Of a stretch of 64,000 nucleotides of DNA, positions 25,500 to 34,706 are shown piece by piece. The stretch spans positions 1,294,481 to 1,358,480 of the forward strand of contig NZ_OZ007030.1 in the NCBI RefSeq assembly GCF_963931595.1, read 5' to 3'. This stretch comes from an uncultured Subdoligranulum sp. (GTDB lineage: Bacteria > Bacillota > Clostridia > Oscillospirales > Ruminococcaceae). The translations under genes and the position numbers were made by a program. The stretch's first letter is position 1. Every line of letters begins with the position of its first letter. The notes under the pieces were generated by a model. It did no database searches, had not been told where the DNA came from, and was given only the letters and a program-made list of their open reading frames with translations.

Positions 25500-26300
25500 A
25501 TGCAAATTTATCACGACACATTGCCCGGCGGCGCGACGCTGACGGGCTATCTTCGGGATGCTACAGAGTCCATTCCCGACTATCCTGTCCGCCCGGCGGT
25601 CCTGATTCTTCCGGGCGGCGGGTATGAAGAGTGCAGTCCGCGCGAAGCCGATCCTGTTGCCGTGCAGTTTTTGCAGGCAGGATATCAGGTTTTTATTCTG
25701 GATTACACCGTAAAACCCGCTCCTCTGCGCTGGCAGCCGGCCATCGATGCCGCCGGAGCCGTCCTGCATCTGCGGCGCAATGCCGAAATGCTGCAGGTGG
25801 ACCCTGACCGGATCGCGGTCTGCGGCTTTTCGGCCGGCGGACATCTGGCCGGCACAACAGCCATTCTCTGGAATGCGCCCGCGGTGCAGCAGGCGCTGGG
25901 CATCACCGGAACGGAAGCTCGTCCCAACGCCGTGGTGCTCGCCTATCCCGTTGTCACCGCCGGCGCCTTTGCCCACCAGGGCAGTTTTGATAATCTGGCC
26001 GGCTCTGACCTCGAACTGCGGGCCATGTTCAGCCTGGAGAATCACGTTCAGGAAGGGCTGCCTCCGTTTTTCCTGTGGCATACGGTGGACGACACCACCG
26101 TTCCCGTCCAGAATTCCCTGCTGCTTGCGCAGGCCCTGACCGAACACCACGTCCCCTATGAACTGCACCTCTTCGCCCATGGCAAGCACGGATCCAGTAC
26201 CTGCACAGCCGAGGTCAACGCTTCCAACCCGCACACTGCTTCCTGGGTCGCGCTTTGTACCGAGTGGCTGGCGGAAGTTTTTCATTATTCCTTGCAATAA
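25500..26300 (+). CDS. Alpha/beta hydrolase, acetyl-esterase-like
   Basis: 266-residue serine hydrolase of the BD-FAE/acetyl-xylan-esterase-like group. It has the oxyanion region ILPGGGYEECSPREA, nucleophile elbow GFSAGGH (Ser near 113), a likely Asp in HTVDDTTVPV and His in FAHGKHGSST. No signal peptide is seen, so it is probably cytoplasmic, acting on acetylated sugars taken up from the gut. The substrate is inferred only. Confidence 0.82.
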   Translation: MQIYHDTLPGGATLTGYLRDATESIPDYPVRPAVLILPGGGYEECSPREADPVAVQFLQAGYQVFILDYTVKPAPLRWQPAIDAAGAVLHLRRNAEMLQVDPDRIAVCGFSAGGHLAGTTAILWNAPAVQQALGITGTEARPNAVVLAYPVVTAGAFAHQGSFDNLAGSDLELRAMFSLENHVQEGLPPFFLWHTVDDTTVPVQNSLLLAQALTEHHVPYELHLFAHGKHGSSTCTAEVNASNPHTASWVALCTEWLAEVFHYSLQ

Positions 26301-26319
26301 AATCAGGAGATGATTGTTT

Positions 26320-27306
26320 ATGAAGATCCTTTTTTATGCGCTGCGTCCCTTTGACGAACTGCAGTACTGTGAACCCAATCGGGAAAAATACGGCATCGAC
26401 TACAAGTGGACTGAAGAGGTACCCACCCCCGACAATCTGAAACTGGCGGAGGGTTGTGACGCTGTCAGTACAAACCCCTGCGAGGTGCGCCCGGAATACC
26501 TGGAAGCCTTTGCCAAAATGGGCGTCAAGTATCTGCCCTGCCGCAGCATCGGATACGATCATATCCCGCTGGAGACAGCCAAACAGCTGGGCCTGCGCGT
26601 GAGCCACAGCCACTATCCCCCGGATGGCGTGGCCAATTACACCATTATGCTCATGCTGATGGCCACCCGCAAGATGAATCAGATCATGGTGCGTGCCGCT
26701 GCGCAGGATTACTCCCTGCCCGGCAAGATGGGCCACGATCTTTCCAGCTGCACCGTGGGCGTGATCGGCACCGGCAAAATCGGAAGCACAGTCATCCGGC
26801 ATCTGTCCGGCTTCGGATGCAAAATTCTGGCCTACGACCTTTATCCTTCCGACGCGGTTCGCCCCTATGCCGAGTATGTGCCGCTGGATGAATTGTACGC
26901 CCGCAGCGACGTGATCACACTGCACCTGAATGCCACGCCGGAAAACCATCACCTGGTTGACGCCGGTGCCATCGCCAAGATGAAAGACGGTGTCCTGCTG
27001 ATCAATACCGCCCGCGGCACCCTGATTGATCCCGAATCGCTGCTGCAGGGGCTGGAGAGCGGCAAAATCGGTGGTGCCGGGCTGGACGTTGTGGAAGACG
27101 AAAACGGCATTTGCTACTACAACCGCCATGACGAGGCACTCCCCAACCGGGAACTGAACCTGCTGCGCAGCTATCCCAACGTGATTCTCAGCCCCCATAC
27201 TGCCTTCTACACCGATGTCAATGTGGCCAGCATGGTACAAAGTGCCTTCGAGGCGGTTTCCGATTTTGCAGCCGGACGGGAGAATCCCTGTGAGGTCCGC
27301 CTGTGA
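26320..27306 (+). CDS. D-2-hydroxyacid dehydrogenase (D-lactate dehydrogenase-like)
   Basis: NAD-dependent reduction of a 2-keto acid, probably pyruvate to D-lactate. 328 residues. The N-terminal catalytic domain has CRSIGYDHIPLETAKQLGL, the Rossmann loop is GVIGTGKIGSTVIRHL, LINTARGTLIDPESLL holds the active Arg, and LSPHTAFYTDVN holds the catalytic His. The sequence resembles LdhA/VanH. No vanA/vanX neighbours exist, so fermentative LDH is preferred. The ATG at 26320 has AGGAG ten bases upstream. Confidence 0.87.
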   Translation: MKILFYALRPFDELQYCEPNREKYGIDYKWTEEVPTPDNLKLAEGCDAVSTNPCEVRPEYLEAFAKMGVKYLPCRSIGYDHIPLETAKQLGLRVSHSHYPPDGVANYTIMLMLMATRKMNQIMVRAAAQDYSLPGKMGHDLSSCTVGVIGTGKIGSTVIRHLSGFGCKILAYDLYPSDAVRPYAEYVPLDELYARSDVITLHLNATPENHHLVDAGAIAKMKDGVLLINTARGTLIDPESLLQGLESGKIGGAGLDVVEDENGICYYNRHDEALPNRELNLLRSYPNVILSPHTAFYTDVNVASMVQSAFEAVSDFAAGRENPCEVRL

Positions 27307-28013
27307 TGGTAGAGCCCGGCCGCACCGGAGAGATCTTGGATGCCGGCCCGGCGCTGTCGCCCGGTGATCCCTTCTGTTTTGTCTGTGCCGGGTGTGGGGA
27401 TTGCTGCCGCAAACGGCGGGATCTTGTCCTTTCGGGGTATGATCTGTACCGCATTGCGCGCCGGCTTCGCCTTTCGCCGCGGATTGTAGCCAACGCCTTC
27501 TGTAAAAGCTATGTGGCACCGCAAAGCTGCCTGCCCACCCTCCTGCTCACGCCGGATCCCAAAACCGGGAACTGCCGCTTCTTTGAGGCAAATTTCTGCG
27601 TGATCCACGAGGCCCGACCGCTGGCCTGTGCCCTGTATCCGCTGGGGCAGAGCATCGATCCGACCACCGCCCACACGGAATACTTTCCGCAATTGCCACT
27701 GTGCGGTGTCTGTGTGGAAGGGCGCACCTTGCAGGATTATCTGGAAGATGTCGCCATCCCGGAACGCGCCGGAATCGACGCCCGATGGGCAGTCCTTTGT
27801 ACACAGATCTCCGGGCAGCTCCTCGACGCGGGCGGCAAAGGCAATCCCCATTTTTCCGTCGCTGCGCGCCGGATCGAGCGTGCCCTGTATCTGGACTATG
27901 ACCTGGGCGATGAGTATTATCCCCAGTTCCAGCGCAACATGGAAACACTGCTGCCACTGCTGCAGCGTATTCTTGCCGCCCCTGCTGCAGGTTTATCGGA
28001 GTGCATTGAATGA
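27306..28013 (+). CDS. YkgJ-type cysteine-cluster protein
   Basis: 235 residues with CAGCGDCCRKRRDL near residue 30 and CRFFEANFCVIHEARPLAC, the Zn/Fe-S binding cysteine pattern of the YkgJ (CxxCxxCC) family. Function is unknown. The start ATG overlaps the dehydrogenase stop (TGATG), so the two are coupled. An adjacent GTG at 27303 is less likely. Confidence 0.82.
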   Translation: MVEPGRTGEILDAGPALSPGDPFCFVCAGCGDCCRKRRDLVLSGYDLYRIARRLRLSPRIVANAFCKSYVAPQSCLPTLLLTPDPKTGNCRFFEANFCVIHEARPLACALYPLGQSIDPTTAHTEYFPQLPLCGVCVEGRTLQDYLEDVAIPERAGIDARWAVLCTQISGQLLDAGGKGNPHFSVAARRIERALYLDYDLGDEYYPQFQRNMETLLPLLQRILAAPAAGLSECIE

Positions 28014-28094
28014 ACCTGTTGCCCCTCGTGCGGATTCCGTTACAGGGCATCTGCTCTGTTTCCCTCAGAATTCATTCCCGCATTATGAATTGAC

Positions 28095-28125
28095 AAATGC
28101 CCGCCTGGTGATCAGGCGGGCATTT
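28095..28125. terminator. Bidirectional terminator between the cysteine-cluster and histidine kinase genes
   Basis: AAATGCCCGCCTG / CAGGCGGGCATTT, a 13-bp perfect stem with a 5-base loop and flanking A/T tracts. Confidence 0.85.
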
Positions 28126-28126
28126 G

Positions 28127-29494
28127 CTATGCAATGGGAAGACGCATCTCCACTCGGCTCCCTCTGGGTTCATTCTGGCTGAAAAGCACTGTTCCACCAT
28201 GGGCCCGCAGTATCTGCTCCACCACATGCAGCCCCAGGATATGGGGCGTGTTTTCCTCCACGCGGCCGGTCTGCAATGCTTCCAGGACCCGGTCCGGGAA
28301 ACCGGTGCCGTCGTCCGTGATCGCTATGCAAAGAGACCTATCCGTCACAGAAACCGCAACCCGGCATCGCACAGTGCCCGGATTGTGCCGCACGCTGTTG
28401 CCCAGGATATTCTCTACGGCGCGTGCCAACAAGGCCTCGTCCACCTGAAGGGCGGCGGTTTCTGCCTCCCGGGAGATTACCAATTCCACCTCGCTGTCGC
28501 CTGCCAATGGGCCATTGCAGAAATCTGCCACCATCTGACGCAGCAACGGGCCGGCATGCACCGCTTTCCGCCGCAGGGGCTGCGCACCATATTGCAGTTT
28601 GCTGGTCAGATTGAGATCTTCCACCAGTGCCCGGATTTTTTCACTCTGCTGACAGATTCCTTCCGCCTTGCGGCGGGTCTCCTCGGGCAGAGCATCATTT
28701 TTCTGGAGTTGTTCCGCCCACCCCAGAATCAGAGAAAGCGGTGTGCGGATGTCATGGCTGACCCCAGCGATCCAGTTGGTTCTTGCCGTGTCCCGCCGCT
28801 GGATAATCTCATTGCGAGAACGGATCTGGGCACTGGTGCGGTTGAGTTTTTCTGCCAGTTCCCCGGCAAAGCCCTTTGTTGACAAATTCACGGTACCTCC
28901 CTCGGCCAGCGTATCCAGTCCGTCCGCTACTACACCCAGGGATTTGGCGCCGCGCCAGCTGAACAACAGGCACAGCACCAGAATCAGTACGAGGACACCG
29001 CCCATCACGGTTGTGCCGCGATAAAACAGCCAATTGATCAGTTCCGGATAGGTCCAGAAGCTGTACTTCCAGATACTGTCCCGGGGCATACCCAGCACCA
29101 GCAGACCATAATCCCGCACCTGACAGAATACCGGGTAATCATCCAGATACCAGCGGGAAAAGACCGCAATTTCAGGTGCTGTATAGCGGCGGTCCAGTTC
29201 CTGGGGAAGCTGGTATCCCCAGATAACCTCTCCATCATCATCCAGCACCATCGCCCACGCATAGCCATTCAGCCAGTAGGATGCATCCTTCTCCCCGAAG
29301 GACAGCGAACCTGAGTCATCCTGCTGCAGCTGGTCTGCAATTTCCATGTAGGAATAACGGAACTGTTCCTGCCAGACCAGACCGAAACGGATTCCCACCC
29401 AGATGATCAGGGCGAGCCCCAACACAATGAGCAGCAGGGACAGCCCTACTGCCAGCAGTACATACCGCCGGATCAACCTCACCAAAGTTTTCAT
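28127..29494 (-). CDS. Two-component sensor histidine kinase
   Basis: 455 residues. Membrane helix ~12-38, extracytoplasmic sensor loop ~40-160, helix ~162-180, then a HAMP-like linker. The H-box is GVSHDIRTPLSLILGWAEQL with phospho-acceptor His at 247. The N box is AVENILGNSVRHN and the G boxes are ITDDGTGFPD and GLHVVEQILRAHGG. Together with the 29491 regulator and the divergent ABC transporter it forms a peptide-stress sensing and resistance unit. It overlaps the regulator gene by 4 bases. Confidence 0.93.
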   Translation of the reverse strand: MKTLVRLIRRYVLLAVGLSLLLIVLGLALIIWVGIRFGLVWQEQFRYSYMEIADQLQQDDSGSLSFGEKDASYWLNGYAWAMVLDDDGEVIWGYQLPQELDRRYTAPEIAVFSRWYLDDYPVFCQVRDYGLLVLGMPRDSIWKYSFWTYPELINWLFYRGTTVMGGVLVLILVLCLLFSWRGAKSLGVVADGLDTLAEGGTVNLSTKGFAGELAEKLNRTSAQIRSRNEIIQRRDTARTNWIAGVSHDIRTPLSLILGWAEQLQKNDALPEETRRKAEGICQQSEKIRALVEDLNLTSKLQYGAQPLRRKAVHAGPLLRQMVADFCNGPLAGDSEVELVISREAETAALQVDEALLARAVENILGNSVRHNPGTVRCRVAVSVTDRSLCIAITDDGTGFPDRVLEALQTGRVEENTPHILGLHVVEQILRAHGGTVLFSQNEPRGSRVEMRLPIA

Positions 29495-30207
29495 GGCCTT
29501 TCCCCTGCCAGTTTATATCCGATTCCGCGCACCGTGATCAGCCAGCGGGGCTTGCCCGGCGTACCCTCCAGCTTTTCGCGCAGATGGCGTATATGGACGT
29601 TCAGGCTATTCTCGTAGCTGTAATAATCCTGGCCCCACACAGCTTCACAAAGGGCATCATAGGTAATGATGTGGCCACGGTTTTCGGCCAGTTTTTGCAG
29701 GATCGTCCGTTCGGTAGCCGTCAGAGGCAAGGTATCGCCTCCCGGCAGGTATACCAGAGCATCCGCCAGTTCCACCGTCCGGTCTCCCAGCTTCAAAATA
29801 CCCGCATCCCCGCGCTGCAGTTCCGCCCGATAGGCTCTTTGCAGAATATGCTGCACGCGAAGCAGCAGTTCCTGCATCAGAAACGGTTTGGTGAGATAAT
29901 CGTCTGCCCCCAGCCCCAGCCCGAACAGACGGTCGGCGTCGGCATCCCGGGCTGACAGAAAGAGCGCAGGAATATCCGCCCGGGCACGAAGCTGCCGGAA
30001 CAGCGCAAAGCCATCCCCGTCCGGCAGGTTGATATCCAATATCATCAGTTCGGGCCGCTGTCGTTCGAAGGCCTCACGGGCCGAAGCACAGTTTTCCGCC
30101 GTCGCAATGGACTGATACCCCGCAGCCCGCAGATGTTCGCAGAGCAGGTTCAGCAGTTCCGGCGTATCGTCCACCAGCAACAGTTTCGCATCATAGATCG
30201 TCCGCAT
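29491..30207 (-). CDS. OmpR/PhoB-family response regulator
   Basis: 238 residues. Receiver domain with acidic pocket LLVDDTPELL, phospho-acceptor Asp58 (ILDINLPDGDG) and Lys107 (GADDYLTKPF). The C-terminal winged helix includes LTATERTILQKLAE and ENSLNVHIRHLREKLEG. It is the first gene of the TCS pair, divergent from the ABC operon, whose promoter carries phased TTAAG repeats. Confidence 0.94.
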   Translation of the reverse strand: MRTIYDAKLLLVDDTPELLNLLCEHLRAAGYQSIATAENCASAREAFERQRPELMILDINLPDGDGFALFRQLRARADIPALFLSARDADADRLFGLGLGADDYLTKPFLMQELLLRVQHILQRAYRAELQRGDAGILKLGDRTVELADALVYLPGGDTLPLTATERTILQKLAENRGHIITYDALCEAVWGQDYYSYENSLNVHIRHLREKLEGTPGKPRWLITVRGIGYKLAGERP

Positions 30208-30268
30208 GATCTCACCTCCCTTGTATTATACCGCACCATCCAAACAGTGGCCACGCTCTTTCCGAAAA

Positions 30269-30310
30269 CTTAAGGTAATCTTAAGCTGTAATTTCACAGG
30301 AATTAAGCTG
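30269..30310 (+). promoter_or_regulatory. Phased TTAAG direct repeats, probable response-regulator site
   Basis: TTAAGGT at 30270, TTAAGCTGT at 30281 and TTAAGCTGT at 30303 are spaced 11 and 22 bases apart, one and two helical turns, as expected for an OmpR-type regulator. A candidate -10 TAAGAT is at 30318-30323. The repeats lie 54-95 bases before the ABC ATPase start. Confidence 0.6.
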
Positions 30311-30363
30311 TCTGCGGTAAGATGCAGATGAAATTTCATCATCTGCACAAAGGAGCGTATACC

Positions 30364-31281
30364 ATGCAAACTGTGATAGAAACCCGTGATCTCTGCAAAT
30401 TTTACGGACAGCAAAAGGCTGTGGACCATCTGAGCCTGCATGTGCCGCAGGCTTCCGTCTATGGGTTCATTGGCCCCAACGGCGCCGGGAAAAGCACCAC
30501 CATGAAGATGCTGCTGGGACTGATTCACCCCACAGCCGGGCAGGTATTTCTGCTGGGCAAGGAACTTACCCAATCCAACCGCCTGCAGCTGCTGCGGAAA
30601 ACCGGCAGCCTGATTGAATTCCCTTCCGGTTATCTTCACCTCACAGCTGAAGAAAACCTGAAAATCGTAGCGGACCTCAAAGGCGTTTCCCGCAAGGAAA
30701 TCGGCCGGGTGCTTGATATCGTCCACCTGACCCGAGACCGCAACCGCAAGGTGGGGCAGTATTCTCTGGGCATGAAGCAGCGCCTTGGCATTGCAATGGC
30801 GCTGCTGGGCAATCCGCCGCTGCTGATTCTGGATGAACCCACCAATGGCCTGGACCCTGCCGGCATTCAGGAGATGCGGGCGTTGCTGGCGGAAATGCCC
30901 CAGTCCACCGGCGCCACCATTCTGATTTCCAGCCACCTTCTGGGAGAAATGGAGCAATTGGTGGAACAGGTCGGCATTCTCAACCATGGACGGATGCTGT
31001 TTGAGGGCCCGCTGCACGACCTGCAGCGGCACAGCCGCGGTGCACTGACCATGCGGCTTCTGCGTCCTCAAAAGGCTCTCCCGGTGTTGCGTTCCCAAGG
31101 CATCAGGCCGAAGCAGAAGGCTGACACATTGACCATTCCGCCCCTGCGGGATGAACTGCTGGCCGGTCTGGTGCAGACCATCGCCGACAGCGGGGCCGGT
31201 ATCGTGGAACTGACGCGGCAGACCAAATCCCTGGAAGAAATCTTTCTGAGCCTGACCGACGCTGACAAGGAGGTGAAGTAA
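30364..31281 (+). CDS. Bacitracin/lantibiotic-type ABC transporter ATPase
   Basis: 305-residue ATPase with Walker A GPNGAGKSTTMKML (residues 37-50), signature YSLGMKQRLGIAMALLG and Walker B LLILDEPTNGLDPAG. The C-terminal ~75 residues (MFEGPLHDLQRHS onward) are typical of BcrA/lantibiotic immunity ATPases. The start at 30364 follows AAAGGAG. It partners the next two permeases. It probably exports or displaces a cell-envelope-active peptide. Confidence 0.9.
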   Translation: MQTVIETRDLCKFYGQQKAVDHLSLHVPQASVYGFIGPNGAGKSTTMKMLLGLIHPTAGQVFLLGKELTQSNRLQLLRKTGSLIEFPSGYLHLTAEENLKIVADLKGVSRKEIGRVLDIVHLTRDRNRKVGQYSLGMKQRLGIAMALLGNPPLLILDEPTNGLDPAGIQEMRALLAEMPQSTGATILISSHLLGEMEQLVEQVGILNHGRMLFEGPLHDLQRHSRGALTMRLLRPQKALPVLRSQGIRPKQKADTLTIPPLRDELLAGLVQTIADSGAGIVELTRQTKSLEEIFLSLTDADKEVK

Positions 31282-31282
31282 A

Positions 31283-32035
31283 ATGATGCGCAGCCTTCGC
31301 GCCGAATGGCAAAAAGCAAAGCGGCGGCACGATCTGCTGGCCTGCCTGCTTCTTCCGCTGGCGGTGCTGCTCTGGGCCTGGTATGCGGCTCCCGACGGCA
31401 GCGATTCCATGGCCAGCGGCTACCACGCCCTGCTGTATTCCGTCCCCATCATGAACACCGTGTTATTGCCCATTGGTATGGCCATGCTGGCCAGCTGTCT
31501 GTGGGATGTAGAGGTCAAAGGCAATTTTCCCAAACTGCTTTATACGTTGCAGAGCCGGCAAAGCCTGTTTGCCGCCAAATCGCTGCTTGGCGCCGGGGAG
31601 ATTTTTCTGATTGTGCTGCTGGAACTGCTGGGTATCGTTTGCCTTGGCCTCCGCAACGGCTATCAGGACACACCCTCTGCCGGCCAGCTCCTGTATCTGT
31701 TCCTCTGCACCGGCACGGTCAGCCTGATGCTGTTCTTTTCGGAGTTGATGCTGACCGTACTGCTTGCCAATCCCCTGCCTGCACTCTGTACGGGCATTGC
31801 CGGTGCCCTGATCGGACTGTTTGCCGCTTTCATGCCCCCGGTTTTCTGCTATTTTATCCCCTGGAGTTACTGTATTCCGCTGGGCAGTTACCGCCTCGCC
31901 TCCTGGGATCCCGACACCCGAATTGTGGTCTATGACATCCGCGGTTTCAACATTCCGCTGCTGGTATGGTGTATTTTTCTGGGTTTTCTCTTTTTCCGGA
32001 TAACCTGGCACGCCATTCGTACAAAGGAGGTATAA
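31283..32035 (+). CDS. Lantibiotic-immunity-type ABC permease (first subunit)
   Basis: 250 residues with six predicted membrane helices, of the ABC-2 permease type found in MutE/EpiE/SpaE-like immunity systems. It opens with a short charged cytosolic segment (RSLRAEWQKAKRRHD) typical of this family. It starts one base after the ATPase stop and ends 4 bases before the second permease. Confidence 0.82.
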   Translation: MMRSLRAEWQKAKRRHDLLACLLLPLAVLLWAWYAAPDGSDSMASGYHALLYSVPIMNTVLLPIGMAMLASCLWDVEVKGNFPKLLYTLQSRQSLFAAKSLLGAGEIFLIVLLELLGIVCLGLRNGYQDTPSAGQLLYLFLCTGTVSLMLFFSELMLTVLLANPLPALCTGIAGALIGLFAAFMPPVFCYFIPWSYCIPLGSYRLASWDPDTRIVVYDIRGFNIPLLVWCIFLGFLFFRITWHAIRTKEV

Positions 32036-32039
32036 CATC

Positions 32040-32774
32040 ATGTTTCTTCGCTGCATCCGAGCGGAAAACCGAAAACTGCACGCCTCTCCCATCTGGTTTC
32101 TCTTTTTTCTGCTGCCGGTTCTGTCCGCTGCCTACGGCACCGTAAACTACCTGGGCAACCTCGGCATCCTCAGCGTAAGCTGGTACGCTCTGTGGACACA
32201 GCACACCCTTTTCTACTCCCTTTTCTTTTTCCCGGCCATGGTGGCAATCTATGCCTCCTATCTTTGGCGCCTGGAGCATCTGGGGCACAACTGGAATCTC
32301 ATTATGGCCGTGCCGGTACGCCCTTTTGCCCTGTTTTTCTCCAAATTCGTCATTGTCTTCAAGCTGGTTGTACTGACCCAACTTTTCATTTTCTTTCTGT
32401 ATTGCTTCTGTGGAAAAGTCTTTGCCTCCCTGCCCGGTTGGCCGCCGATAGAAACACTGGTGTTCCTGCTGCGCGGCGCCCTGGGTGGGCTCAGTGTCAT
32501 CGCACTGCAGCTGCTGTTGTCCATGATGATCCGCAGCTTTGCCGTTCCGGTTTTTCTCTCCCTGTTCGGCGGGATCATCGGTATGCTGGCGGTCAGCCAG
32601 GGCCACGGACTGTACTGGCCCTACGCGCTGATGCAGTATGGTATGAATTCCAACCGAAGTGAGGACCTTCTGGCAGGAAATTATCTCCCGTTTTTCGCCT
32701 CCTGCCTGGTCTGGCTTTTGCTTATTTTCACGATTGCCAATATGCTGCTGACGCGGCGGGATGTGAAAGGTTAA
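32040..32774 (+). CDS. Lantibiotic-immunity-type ABC permease (second subunit)
   Basis: 244 residues, six predicted helices, N-terminus FLRCIRAENRKLHASPIWFL, resembling the MutG/EpiG-like second permease of lantibiotic immunity transporters. The two dissimilar permeases plus one ATPase give the EFG-type architecture. No lantibiotic precursor or modification gene is seen nearby, so this is probably resistance rather than self-immunity. Confidence 0.8.
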   Translation: MFLRCIRAENRKLHASPIWFLFFLLPVLSAAYGTVNYLGNLGILSVSWYALWTQHTLFYSLFFFPAMVAIYASYLWRLEHLGHNWNLIMAVPVRPFALFFSKFVIVFKLVVLTQLFIFFLYCFCGKVFASLPGWPPIETLVFLLRGALGGLSVIALQLLLSMMIRSFAVPVFLSLFGGIIGMLAVSQGHGLYWPYALMQYGMNSNRSEDLLAGNYLPFFASCLVWLLLIFTIANMLLTRRDVKG

Positions 32775-32786
32775 ACCGTCATCGGG

Positions 32787-32815
32787 TTGCCAGATCCGGG
32801 CCCAGGCGGTATAAT
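32787..32815 (+). promoter_or_regulatory. Sigma-A promoter for the 32846 gene
   Basis: TTGCCA (32787-32792), 17 bases, TATAAT (32810-32815), 31 bases before the ATG. Confidence 0.7.
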
Positions 32816-32845
32816 ACCAGTAAACATACACTGGGAGGGATCACC

Positions 32846-33235
32846 ATGACTGCCAACGCCGCCGATTTTGCCGGTACCCGCTGCGGGAGCCGCTACGAGA
32901 AGGAGCTGGAGACCCATTTCCGGGATTGTCTGCTCTTTTACCTCGACGGCCGGATCCGCTTTGAGCGGTACTGTTATGGGGAAGCAGCCTGCCTGGTATT
33001 CAGTGCCTGGGCCCATGGATTCGATGCAGATGGGAAAATCCTCTGGGACCGGGAACCCGAGTTTGAAAGTCAGCGCACAGCGCTTCCCCGCCTGCTGACC
33101 GATATCCAGGAAAGCGGAAATGCTTTACAGTTTGACGGTCTGCGGAAGCGCTACGTAAAAACGCAGGAGTTTTCCGTGGACAAGCCGAACGGTTACGGAA
33201 AACTGAAGGTATGGTTTCTGCGCCACCGAAAATAA
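32846..33235 (+). CDS. Small hypothetical protein
   Basis: 129 residues, family not recognised. No signal peptide or membrane helix. It is rich in aromatic and charged residues (ETHFRDCLLFYLDGRIRFER) with a basic C-terminus. GGGAGGG lies upstream of the ATG, a good promoter precedes it and a terminator follows, so it is a monocistronic real gene. Its place directly after the ABC operon says little about function. Confidence 0.7.
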   Translation: MTANAADFAGTRCGSRYEKELETHFRDCLLFYLDGRIRFERYCYGEAACLVFSAWAHGFDADGKILWDREPEFESQRTALPRLLTDIQESGNALQFDGLRKRYVKTQEFSVDKPNGYGKLKVWFLRHRK

Positions 33236-33238
33236 GCA

Positions 33239-33280
33239 ACCCGCCCCTTTGCGTACAGGCAAAAGGGCGGGTTTTGTTTT
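33239..33280. terminator. Terminator between the hypothetical gene and pdp
   Basis: ACCCGCCCCTTTGC / GCAAAAGGGCGGGT stem (one bulge) followed by TTTTGTTTTC on the plus strand. The pdp stop is at 33301 on the other strand, so it may serve both genes. Confidence 0.78.
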
Positions 33281-33300
33281 CTGTAAAACAGGCGGAATAC

Positions 33301-34623
33301 TCAGAACCGTTCCACGCCGTCCGGCGTTACACGCGCATAGATCAGCGGCGGAAGTTTCGGCGGTTCGTCCCGGATGACCAGCCCGCCGCGGTACATTTCT
33401 TCAGCGGCCGCAAACAGGGTTTCCTCGTCCGCATAGAAGGTGCAGATGCTCTCTCCCTTATGGACATAGTCCCCCAGTTTCTTATGCATCGTAATGCCGG
33501 CGGCGAAGTCTATATCATCCTCTTTCTTGATGCGGCCCGCGCCCAGCAGCACACTGGCGTTGCCGATCTTTTCCACATCATTTTTATAAATGTACCCGTC
33601 ACTTGGCGCCACCAGCTCGTAGCTGTACTTTGCCTTGCGGAACCGCTCCGGATCCCGAAGCACCGATACATCTCCGCCCTGTGCAGCAAACATCTGGCAG
33701 CACTTTTCGAAAGCGGAACCGTCCGCAATCACCTGCTCCGCCATGGCACGGCAGGTTTCAGTATTTCCCTTGCCCGCCAGAATCAGCATGTTGGTGGCCA
33801 GCTGCAGACATACCTCGGTGAGGTCTGCAGGGCCCTTGCCCTGCAGAACCGCCATACTTTCGGCGACTTCCAGCGAATTGCCGATATTCCGGCCCAGCGG
33901 TTTATCCATATCGGTGATGAGGGCAGCCACTTTGCGCCCATGGGTTGTGCCGATGGCCACCATCTGGCGGGCTAATTCAATGGCGCTGTCCAGATCTTTC
34001 ATGAAGGCGCCGTCCCCCATGGTCACATCCAGCAGGATGGCATCCGACCCCGCCGCCAGTTTCTTGCTCATGATGGAGGAAGCGATCAACGGAATGCACC
34101 CCACCGTGGCGGTCACATCCCGCAGGGCGTACATTTTTTTATCCGCCACTGCAATGTGGCCGCTCTGGCCGATCACCGCAATGCCGGTCTCATTGACCTG
34201 CCGGAAGAATTCCTCCTGGGTCAGGCTGGTCCGCGTGCCGGGCACCGCCTCCATCTTATCGATGGTACCACCGGTGTGTCCCAGCCCGCGGCCGCTCATC
34301 TTGGCAATCTTGACACCGCAGGCCGCCACAATGGGGGCAATGACCAGGGTGGTCTTGTCGCCCACACCGCCGGTGGAGTGCTTGTCCGCCTTCACGCCCT
34401 GAATGGCTGACAGGTCAACCATATCCCCCGAGTGGGCCATCACATCGGTAAGAACTGCGGTCTCGTCATCCGTCATACCCCGCAGATAGATGGCCATCAG
34501 CAACGCCGACATCTGGTAATCCGGCACATCCCTGGACACATACCCATTGACCGCAAAGGCCAGTTCCTCCCGGTTCAGTGTGCCTCCGTCGCGCTTTTTG
34601 GCGATGATATCGTACATTCGCAT
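33301..34623 (-). CDS. pdp: Pyrimidine-nucleoside (thymidine) phosphorylase
   Basis: Phosphorolysis of thymidine/uridine/deoxyuridine to base and (deoxy)ribose-1-phosphate. 440 residues with KADKHSTGGVGDKTTLV (phosphate-binding signature), KMSGRGLGHTGGTIDKMEA and a C-terminal MHKKLGDYVHKGESICT domain. The start at 34623 has AGGAGG nine bases upstream. It is the last gene of the nucleoside-salvage block. Symbol pdp or deoA depends on nomenclature. Confidence 0.94.
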   Translation of the reverse strand: MRMYDIIAKKRDGGTLNREELAFAVNGYVSRDVPDYQMSALLMAIYLRGMTDDETAVLTDVMAHSGDMVDLSAIQGVKADKHSTGGVGDKTTLVIAPIVAACGVKIAKMSGRGLGHTGGTIDKMEAVPGTRTSLTQEEFFRQVNETGIAVIGQSGHIAVADKKMYALRDVTATVGCIPLIASSIMSKKLAAGSDAILLDVTMGDGAFMKDLDSAIELARQMVAIGTTHGRKVAALITDMDKPLGRNIGNSLEVAESMAVLQGKGPADLTEVCLQLATNMLILAGKGNTETCRAMAEQVIADGSAFEKCCQMFAAQGGDVSVLRDPERFRKAKYSYELVAPSDGYIYKNDVEKIGNASVLLGAGRIKKEDDIDFAAGITMHKKLGDYVHKGESICTFYADEETLFAAAEEMYRGGLVIRDEPPKLPPLIYARVTPDGVERF

Positions 34624-34706
34624 ACAGTGCAGCCTCCTTTCAGGCAGAAACAGAGAAATGCCGCCTAGAGACGGCATTTCGGATTGTGTGGTAAAAAGTG
34701 AGATAC

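Noticed and set aside
26320-27306. Dehydrogenase considered as a vancomycin-resistance VanH
   Set aside because: No vanA/vanX genes nearby. The neighbours are an esterase and a cysteine-cluster protein, so a fermentative D-lactate dehydrogenase is more likely.
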